From Canna indica (Eukaryota > Streptophyta > Magnoliopsida > Zingiberales > Cannaceae): 64,000 nucleotides of DNA. Below are positions 56,601 through 64,000 of this stretch, piece by piece. The DNA is taken from positions 53,995,501-54,059,500 of the forward strand of contig CP136890.1 of assembly GCA_034359265.1 (NCBI GenBank), in the 5' to 3' direction. Made by a program: the position numbers and the translations under genes. A model generated the notes under the pieces. It was not told the DNA's origin, made no database searches, and saw only the letters and a program-made list of their open reading frames with translations. The first letter of the stretch is position 1; every line of letters starts with the position of its first letter.

Positions 56601-59600
56601 ATGCCGACTCCTAGTCTCCCACCTTCAATCGACGCCGACTCCCAGTCTCCCACCTTCACTCGACGCCGACTCCCTAGCAGTCGCCCCCTCCATCGACAGC
56701 AGCCAACTCCCACCTCTCGCCCCCTCCATCGATAGCCGCCGACTCCCACCTCCAGCCGACACTACCTCCAGCCGACTCAATCACTACCAGAGTACCAGTC
56801 GTTGCCGCCTCCAGCAGACACACTGTTAAGTTAATCTGATTTGAGAACATATGGGATGAACTTTTCTGATTATTTCTGCATTCTTTTACAAAACAATGAT
56901 TTCATTGACATGGTGTACCGTGCATTGCTTAATGCACACTATACATGACGCATTTATTGTTACGCTACTGAAGAACTTTGACTAGTAAATGGATAAGTAC
57001 ACTGCTGAAGAACTTTGACTAGTGTATAGTGGTATGACAGTTTCAGTTTTCCAATTTTTTCTTAATTTTATTGAATGCTAGCTATGAAGAAGATCTCAAG
57101 CCAAGTAACAGTTGTATATTGCTTGTGATTGTATATTAGATTAGCAGTTGTGAACTTGTGATTGTATATTGCTTCATAAATTAATTTACGATGTTATTTA
57201 GTTTTTCATCTACTTGTTATCTAATGGAATAGTAAAATGGTATATGTAGGCCGCTTGTATAGTTGTATATGAATAAATCAATTGATGTTTGTATGAGTTT
57301 GTAAATGGATTTTTTATTTGGTTAAAAATTTAAAATATTGTACAATTTATCTATTCAATCGGTTATCCGTTTACTACCTGTTAACCGGTTAATAAACGGA
57401 TAACCGATTCTATCTGAATCGAATAATTCGATTTCATTTCGATTTCGGATATAAGTTTTTGAAATCGATCTGTTTCGGTTTTGGTTTGGTTAGTGGGTTT
57501 GGAAAATAGTTTCAATTTCGATTAACCCCCAAAAGTGCGATTAATCGAACTGTTGTCATTCCTAGATAAAATAACAAAAGTTATTGCCAATGGTGGATAA
57601 TACAGTTGATGACAACATGTTAAAGTGTTGAACGCTGCCTAAAAATTTAAAGTTTGAATCTTAGTACGATCGCCTACGGTGATTTTATATATTTGTTAAA
57701 AAACAAAACAAAAGTTATTGCTAAATACAGTCAAAAGTTTTCAAAATATTATATATCAACTTTAAAAAAAAGGAAAACCATGGAGGTAAGGCACAACGTC
57801 CTACCACGTGGCACGATATGTTCGAGTTGTCAAATAGATGATGAAATGCATTATGATCGAATAGTCGAAAGTCGAAACAGCGTCTGAGATCACAATAACA
57901 TCAGTACAACTCCTCTATTGCTGGGCCACACGTGCATTGCACTGTCAATATCACCTTTATTACCGGTGATTAGGATTTGGGATCCGAATTAAACATATTT
58001 CCTCAATTATCATTAATTAATTATTGTTGATGTGTTTGATGGGATAGAATAAAATCATAAAAATAAAATAAATAAATGTATGTATGAAACATTATTATAA
58101 TTAATTAGCTAGTGAATGTATGTCAAAAAGAAAATACAACAATAGTATGTACGTGGTAAAACCAAAAATACAGGAGTTGAAGTAAATAGGACTACAACAC
58201 CGACAAGTTATTATTTATTTAGTTATATGTTATTATTAATATTGCTATTATTATTTATAACGCCGACACGTTCAAAAGAGATAAAATATGCTACAAGCAT
58301 GTAATAAACTTGTGATCTAGAATGCAAATATCGGACAGATGTGAGTTGCGGCTCAACAATTCCACTTGGAGGCTTGGAGCATGGAAAAATCCAAATCTAA
58401 ATCCATCTCGCTCGATATGCCGTACCGAGATTGCAAATAGGATTCCATATTGAACGAAGAAAACGACAAAAGAGCGAATGAAGACGTACGCATTGGGTGA
58501 AGGGCATCGACTTGTAGTCGCTCCAATCCAACGCTTTCCCTTCGTCTTTCTTCCTCGCCCTGATCCCTTCCTGCTCTTTCTGCATCATCATCATCATCAT
58601 CATCATCTATAATTATTAAGACAGAAAAGGACGGTGGCGCCGACGACGTACCCTGAGCTCGGTGAGGACGTCGGGATTATCGGTGAGGAACTTGACGGCG
58701 ATGGTCATGATGGTTGACGTAGTCTCGTAGCCGGCCACCAGCAGCGACAGAAGGAAGTCCACTATCGCCTCATCCGTCATCGCTTCTCCCTCCAGCTCCA
58801 ACAGCTCCTCCAGCATGTCCTTCTTTCTCTTCGTCCGTTCCTTGTTCCCGGCGATCGGTTCGTCCTCTCCAGGCGCCGTCGCCCTCTCCTGCTTCCTCCT
58901 TCTTATCACTTCCTTCAGCGCCACTTCCACCTTCTTTCGTGCCTGTTCGGATGTAGTGGTTGTGGCAATTAGTGGAGTTGTGATCGAGCATGCAAGAGAG
59001 CCAAGTGGGTAGATATGTTTTATTACCTGGACGGCGCGGCCGTAGGTGGTGAAGGAGAGGAAAGAAGGGAACGGGATGGAGAAGAAGCTATCGATGACGA
59101 GGTGGTACTCGCGGCGGAGTGCCTCGGTCCACTCGCCTGGGTTAAGACTCACCAGCTGCTTCACGGTAAGATCGAAAGTGATCTTCTTGGCCTGAGTGAG
59201 GAGGACAACGCGCGGGCTGGCAGTCCAGGAACCGAGAGTTTGGCGCACGAGGCGGTCGATGTGGGGGAGGAGCGCGGCGTCGCGGATGGCGGTGGGGGAG
59301 GTGAGGCGGGTGAGGGTGAGCGCGTGCATGCGCTTGTGGCGGGCGCCCCGCATCAGGAGGAGCGAGCTCTCGCCGAGCATGGTGGTGATGGACGACGGGT
59401 AGCTGGCTTCCACGGCTCGGTCCTCCTCGAAGAGCACCATTCGGTTGAACTCCTGGTCCGCGGAGAACACGGTGCGCTCCCCGAAGACGTGCGACGTGAA
59501 GACTCGCCCGTAGCGCCGCACCCGCTCGTCGATGAACGTCTCCGGGTCCTCTGTCTTGTACGCCGCGACCATCCGCAGCGACTCGCCCAGCAGCGGCAGC

Positions 59601-59698
59601 CCCTGGCTCCCCGGCGGCAACCGCCCCATCCTCCTCCTCCTCCAATACCAGAACACTACCGCGGCGACCACAAACAGCAATACATGAAGAGGCCCCAT
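53674..59698 (-). CDS. CYP90A: Cytochrome P450 CYP90A (CPD-like), brassinosteroid biosynthesis
   Basis: Seven exons give a 491-residue protein: 59027-59698, 58652-58942, 58490-58579, 55780-55858, 54301-54407, 54063-54202 and 53674-53770 (stop 53674-53676). All junctions are GT-AG and in phase. CYP90A1 of Arabidopsis has 472 residues. The ATG at 59698 is chosen because it puts a membrane anchor ([13 protein letters not shown]) and the hinge [13 protein letters not shown] in the family position; an upstream in-frame ATG at 59830 would add 44 residues. P450 motifs are intact: I-helix AGYETT (294-299), ExxR ETLR (355-358), FNPWRW, and heme-binding [10 protein letters not shown] (431-440, Cys438). 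The enzyme is an ER monooxygenase acting around C-3/C-23 of brassinosteroid precursors. Introns are 84, 72, 2,631, 1,372, 98 and 292 nt. Exon 1 is GC-rich, later exons AT-rich. The subfamily call is by remembered similarity. Confidence 0.93.
54408..55779 (-). other. Intron 4 of CYP90A, no gene inside
   Basis: 1,372 nt, AT-rich. A block near 55262-55450 is less AT-rich and may be an old insertion, but no terminal repeats or coding similarity could be recognised. Confidence 0.6.
56184..57564. mobile_element. Non-autonomous hAT element in intron 3 of CYP90A
   Basis: The 1,381-bp element has ends TAGGGGTGA and TCATTCCTA and an 8-bp duplication GATAAAAG / GATAAAAT (56176-56183 and 57565-57572). 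Subterminal regions are full of AACCGATTAACCG and CGGTTATC motifs in both orientations. The centre has a Pro/Ser-type CT-rich stretch with about 35-bp repeats (CTCCCACCTTCACTCGA type, 56575-56680) that may be captured sequence. No transposase. It accounts for half of the 2.6-kb intron. Confidence 0.9.
57775..58489 (-). other. 5' part of CYP90A intron 3, no gene
   Basis: AT-rich intron sequence between exon 3 and the hAT insertion. Short frames here have no similarity to known proteins. Confidence 0.6.
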
Positions 59699-59895
59699 GC
59701 TTCTCCGCGCGCGCGTGCACTCGCAAGACAGATGTTCGACGAAAGGCCTCGGCGCACACACTGCAAAAAAGGAAGCTGGTGAATCGAAGAGGAAAGCTGG
59801 GTACGGGAAGGAGAAATTGTAGCAGAGCACAACTCGATCGAATTATTTATCAAGGACATTGCAATAACATCAGAAGACAATGCGGAGATGGGGAA

Positions 59896-59901
59896 CGCAC
59901 G
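59896..59901 (-). promoter_or_regulatory. Candidate brassinosteroid-response element upstream of CYP90A
   Basis: CGTGCG on the gene strand, about 200 bases upstream of the ATG, fits the BRRE consensus CGTG(T/C)G bound by BZR1-type repressors, which mediate feedback on CPD in Arabidopsis. A six-base match can occur by chance. No clear TATA box was identified. Confidence 0.3.
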
Positions 59902-59999
59902 GGGGACTGAACGTGGGCTTCCTTTCCCTCCGGCCCCATCATCCTCTGCGTTGAATTGGAAAATACTCGTATCTTAAATAACGTGATTAATTTCTAAAT

Positions 60000-61152
60000 A
60001 TATAATGTGTTTTTTAATTCTTAAAATAATTATATCCCTGTCAGTTTCACTGTTCTTTTCTGAGGCTGTCAGTTTCACAGTTGTTTGCAGAAGATATAGT
60101 GCCTATATCGACCTTTCTGAGGTGGATAAATTATGTCCGCACAACGAAGGCGATGGAGAAACAAAAGCAGAAGAAATATATGGCAAATTTTAACAAAAAT
60201 TTGATATCCAATAAACACAAAGAACACATCCAGCAATACAGTAAACAAAAACAACTTGTACACATTATATCCATCATAAAAGATCAAGAAGAATGACTCA
60301 CATATTAGGGGGTAAAATGTCAACACCCACAAATGTAAGAAAGATTTCTCCTTTTTTTTGCACACACCAAGTGAAATGATATATACAGTAGTTCCCTCTG
60401 CAAAATGGAAAGTGACACATTTTCCTTAATATTTTTCTCATCAAAATTTTATATTAAAAATGCATTTATTTATTTACTAATATACTTCTCTTCATGTTTG
60501 GCAATTAATTAATTTTTACTTTATTGTATACGTTGTTAGTATATCTTATCTTTAATAATTGGCATTATATTTTATTGTATACGTTGTTAGTATATCTTAT
60601 CTTTAATAATTGGTATTATATTTGTGCTTTTTAAATATGAAAACAATGTTCCTTGAACAACGTCACACTTTATATATTCTTGAAAATATTTAAAATTAAC
60701 TCAAAAGTTATTATTGTTACCATCCGCTAAATAAACTCGAGTAAGTTACTTAATCATAATTATCGATGATGTTACTATCACTTGAGCACAAATTAATTAA
60801 AAAATTATCAATTGTTACCGTCCAATATTCATTTTTATTTATCAAAAAATTATATTATATTATAATATAATCTCTTTTTAATTTTACTCCATTAGTAGCA
60901 ATTGAATTCCTATATATAACTAATGAACTTTCTACTTTTTCTCATGATTATTTCCTATTTTGACCTTACCGAATTAAGATTATTAAATATACATCAAATA
61001 GGCAAGAAAATAAGGGTGAATATAGGTTCTTATTTACCCCAAACCCATTAGAATCAACCTTATATGTAGGCTCTAGATAGATCCAAAAGAAAATTGTGTG
61101 GTTAGAGATTCTAATTTTAAAAAATATATTCATAATTCATATTTATATGCCT
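60000..61152. other. AT-rich intergenic DNA upstream of CYP90A
   Basis: No gene is seen. The only clear structure is a tandem duplication at 60521-60621. The frames at 60005-60365 are short, AT-rich and match nothing. Confidence 0.55.
60521..60621. repeat. Tandem duplication with 51-bp period
   Basis: Two almost identical copies starting TTATTGTATACGTTGTTAGT (60521 and 60572), differing at one or two positions (GGCATT against GGTATT). Confidence 0.9.
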
Positions 61153-61621
61153 TGTTATGAGGAAGTAGGTCCTACTTCCTAGGTGGACTCGATTGGCTCT
61201 CTGGGCCCGGTCGAACCGATCTCGAAAAGACTCCAACTCATCATGAACCTACATACCCAGATTGAACCAGCTTCACCTTAGCCCAGGGGATCCACTCGGC
61301 TAAACAAGGATATCAACATCCTAAATATATCACCAGGGATTTGACAGTAATAAACCCCACAATCTAGGGTATAACAATCGACCCATTAAGGGCGTATCCC
61401 TGTGAAATTTTGGGAGAAATCCTCGCAGAGTACCCATACTCGTCTCATAAAAACAAAACACGATGCATTAATTATACGTAGACTCTCTATTCCAATTTCA
61501 TACACACCATATGAAATTCTCTTTCACTTGAGCATTAGAGTGTCTTTGTAGGTCACCACCGGAGCTGCACTGGACTAGGAGACGCGAATGCTTGTAGCAC
61601 CCCAGACTTCAGGCGAGAACA
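61153..61621 (+). mobile_element. 5' LTR of a Tat/Athila-like gypsy element (gypsy-3)
   Basis: TGTTATGAGGAAGTAGG to CAGGCGAGAACA gives a 469-bp unit with TG...CA ends. It is followed directly by TTTGGCACCCAACATGGGGC, a degenerate form of the TGGCGCC primer-binding site used by this group. The left border is chosen by the TG only. Confidence 0.55.
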
Positions 61622-61641
61622 TTTGGCACCCAACATGGGGC
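61622..61641 (+). other. Primer-binding site of gypsy-3
   Basis: TTTGGCACCCAACATGGGGC lies directly after the LTR. It resembles the TTGGCGCC...GGGG site of Tat/Athila elements, with a CG-to-CA change typical of methylated cytosine decay. Confidence 0.5.
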
Positions 61642-61689
61642 TGAGTAAATCTTACCCGCCCCACCATGATAGACACCTAGAGTCAGACG

Positions 61690-63795
61690 AATGCTGCTGC
61701 CAACAGGCAGCAACGTTCTCCCGCTACCTAGAAACGCTAAGATGGCGAGGAGAGATGTTTCGATAACCACCAACTCAATTTTAGAGGAGCTACGATGCAT
61801 GATCAATGATCTTCAAACGCAAACTCAAAGGCTGACAACCCAAGTCAACGCACTAACACTGTCACACCCCAACTCAGGATCACGTGTCTAGCCGAGAATA
61901 CAGATCTGTAGCAGGAAGCCTACTACATACCATGTATGCATGTACACAATATAAAAGACACAATCAGAATACTATGATATACATGTCAAGTAATAGTAAA
62001 ATGACAACAACAAAATATGACATCACACTCTAAGGGAGTTCATGAACAACATGCTAGTGCAATAACTGACTCCCCTAGGACTATGACACGGGATAGTTTG
62101 GTGAGCTTGTATTTCCAGCCACATTTCCCAAGTACAAGCGTACCTCTATTGATCAGGACTTGCAAGAATAAAAGAAAGTGATTGGTGTGAGTTCATTTAA
62201 ACTCACTGAGTGGCTCGGACCGAGCCCCCACTAAGCCAATCATACAATAAACATGCAAGCCGAATATCTAAGGAGAATATATATCAATAAACCAAGTAAA
62301 TGATTTTAGCATACATGCAAAGCTAATGTCTACAACAGTATAGTGATTATGAAGTAACAAACACACGAGCCGATCATTATGATGGCCATCTAGGGAGCTT
62401 CACGTCCCGGGCCTCCCGATTTAGGATGGCCAACTAGCCTCGGTGCCCCCTCTGGTTGTGAATATCCCTCCAACCAATGCCACTCTGGGCAGATCGTTAG
62501 TGTGGCTCTTTGACGAACTTCTCGACCCATATGTCATACTCATCGAGTCGAACAATAGCTTAGCATACTAACACGCTTCTCGGTCCATCCATCAATCAAA
62601 CACAGGCACAATCACGGTATCATGGTAATATGATAACATGTATGTATGCTCACAAGTAAATCAACTCGGATAGGTGTGACATTTCATTGAACACATCGGG
62701 TGCACATATAAGTACACCCAACTCGGCCCTCCCTCGGGTCCCAAACCTCCAACCACACGCCACACCACCTCATGTTATTCAAACACAATCTCAGAGTTGC
62801 TAAGTTTACTAAAAGCAGCCATACTTGTATATAGAATTTCAGCATGCTCTCCACATTAGGGCTTTTCACTGAACACTTGGCGAGCAACTCTATCCGTTCC
62901 TAACCAAAGCCATGTTCCAGCCCTGAGGTGAGTGCAATCCGGCCTACGATGCCGGAGTGTAATCGGCCACTCATGGCCTACAAGTAGCCCATAATTTTCA
63001 ACAACCGAAAATTTCAGCAAGCTTGAATTTTCAGCAAACCTGAAATTTCAGCAACCATTCCATCAAGGAATCTACTATAAATGCCTCATCTCAAACACAA
63101 GGCGAGTGTTTAGAAATCAAAATCATTTCAACAATAATCACTATCAAATTCGGCTATTACAGTACTTAGTTTTTAGATTGGAAATTTTAGCAACCTAGAA
63201 TTTCAACAAACCTCAACTTTCAACAACATTGATATCTACCTCATTGAAATTTTTAGCACTCTGTAGACATCTCCAACTGGGAATTTTCAAAATTACGATA
63301 AGCTCCTCAAACCTAAGATTTCAGTGCCACGATGTACAACACTACACCTGACGATGTTTAGGTCCATGATGATCCTCAACGAAGCGACCGACCTCGTCCT
63401 CTGTAGGACTTTCCCGATCTTCTTGGAGAAAGCGGCCCTACTGTGGTTCTCCTCCCTTTCACCAAAGTCCATACACTTTTTTGTGGAACTTTCCCGCGCT
63501 TTCACCAGTTGATTCTCCTCATCCCCATCGGATTTACTCTAAGACAGATGATGCAGTTCACTACATTAGGCAAGGGCAACACAAGTCATTGAGAGACTAT
63601 GTGCGAAGGTTCCAAGCCACAGCGGCAGAGATCTTGAACCTCCACCCCCGAGTCCAACTCTTCTCCATCTATTACGGGGTGAAGCTCGGATACTTCGCCG
63701 ATCATGAAACCAAAGGACATGTTCGAGTTTCAGGAAACAACTGCAAACTTCATGGAGATGGAAGAACTTCGGGAGGCCAGAAAGGCCGACAGACA
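61690..63795 (+). pseudogene. gypsy-3 gag, split by an LTR
   Basis: The N-terminal part (61739-61859) has a coiled-coil-like stretch (EELRCMINDLQTQTQRLTTQ). After the LTR at 61860 gag resumes near 63330 with MFRSMMILNEATD, AALLWFSSLSPKSIH, then in another frame KSLRDYVRRFQATAAEI, which is the retrotrans_gag core, a capsid-type domain. It is cut at 63796 by another LTR. At least one frame change lies near 63500. Confidence 0.75.
61860..63285 (-). mobile_element. LTR of the gypsy-2 family inside gypsy-3 gag
   Basis: Begins TGTCACACCCCAACTC and runs parallel to 30803-31640 and 36440-36660: AGGATCACGTG, a GGATGGCCA block near 62430, and repeated ATTTCAGCA motifs near 63000-63200. The right end is not clear. 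A 5-bp duplication was not confirmed. Confidence 0.7.
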
Positions 63796-64000
63796 TGTTG
63801 TGTGAAACCCGACACTAGAAGGGGGGGTTGAATAGTGTCTGTCCCCTTATTTTAATTTTCTTCTTACTAAATTTTATCTTTACTTAATGCAATTGTTACT
63901 TACTGATTAATGTGATCAAAATTCAATAACAACGATAAAAGCAAGTAAGAAAACAATGCAAACAAGAATGCTTATAGTGGTTCGGCCAACCGCCTACTCC
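63796..64000 (-). mobile_element. Start of another SIRE-like LTR, cut by the window edge
   Basis: TGTTGTGTGAAACCCGACAC followed by AGAAGGGGGGGTTGAATAGTG, the same left border as the LTRs at 16579, 41888 and 46810, and GGTTCGGCCAACCGCCTACT at the end of the window. Confidence 0.8.

Noticed and set aside
58770..59759. Further short frames over the first two CYP90A exons
   Set aside because: Wrong-frame shadows of the P450 with low-complexity composition.
59015..59782. 255-codon open frame on the plus strand
   Set aside because: It is the antisense of CYP90A exon 1; high GC and codon bias leave this frame open by chance and its product has no recognisable domain.
61860..63345. AACAC as a target duplication of the LTR at 61860
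   Set aside because: The right-hand copy would be one base out of register with a TG...CA end and the LTR border is unclear.

Overview
The window is plant nuclear DNA from a flowering plant with a large, repeat-rich genome. It holds one intact cellular gene, a brassinosteroid-pathway cytochrome P450 of the CYP90A (CPD) type on the minus strand at 53674-59698. Most of the rest is nested transposable elements. The first exons of the P450 are GC-rich and the later exons AT-rich, which weakly suggests a monocot. The species cannot be fixed from the sequence.

Layout. 1-3159: AT-rich intergenic DNA. 3163-10430: a nearly complete CACTA (En/Spm) transposon, CACTA-1, with matching ends, an ATA target duplication, subterminal GCAACGGC arrays, a long TNP2 transposase frame and a TNPA-like gene. 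10964-15565: a fragment of another CACTA family (CACTA-4), then CACTA-3, a truncated minus-strand CACTA. 15566-17909: a copia reverse-transcriptase fragment and a solo LTR. 18180-19385: fragments of an SMXL/D53-like gene and a laccase, apparently captured. About 19500-29292: gypsy-1, a decayed minus-strand Ty3/gypsy element with a solo LTR inside gag. 29461-29645: one exon of an Elongator subunit 2 (ELP2)-like gene. 30803-41085: the long LTR of gypsy-2, split by CACTA-2 (31944-36435) and by a Mutator-like element (37584-40929) that itself carries a hAT element (40106-40546). 41086-48497: gypsy-2 internal sequence, a SIRE/Maximus-like copia element and a further LTR. 48545-52254: a second decayed copia copy with its LTR. 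53674-59698: CYP90A, with a non-autonomous hAT in intron 3. 61153-64000: a Tat/Athila-like gypsy element split by other LTRs.

The order of insertion can be read from the target-site duplications. CACTA-2 and the MULE entered the gypsy-2 LTR, the hAT entered the MULE, and the SIRE-like element entered gypsy-2 pol. CACTA-1 to CACTA-3 are related by protein. CACTA-1 keeps a 1,111-residue transposase frame. CACTA-2 is a deletion derivative with templated filler DNA at its junction. CACTA-3 has lost its 5' end.

The most unusual signal is a run of three hairpins just upstream of the TNP2 start in CACTA-1 (4297-4585). It is kept in CACTA-2 (34751-35035) with one compensatory base-pair change. This could be a structured leader or a source of small RNA that controls the transposase. 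CYP90A has intact catalytic motifs and two unusual short introns: intron 1 is 84 nt and free of in-frame stops, and intron 2 ends in a GAT-repeat acceptor. No tRNA, rRNA or CRISPR was seen.
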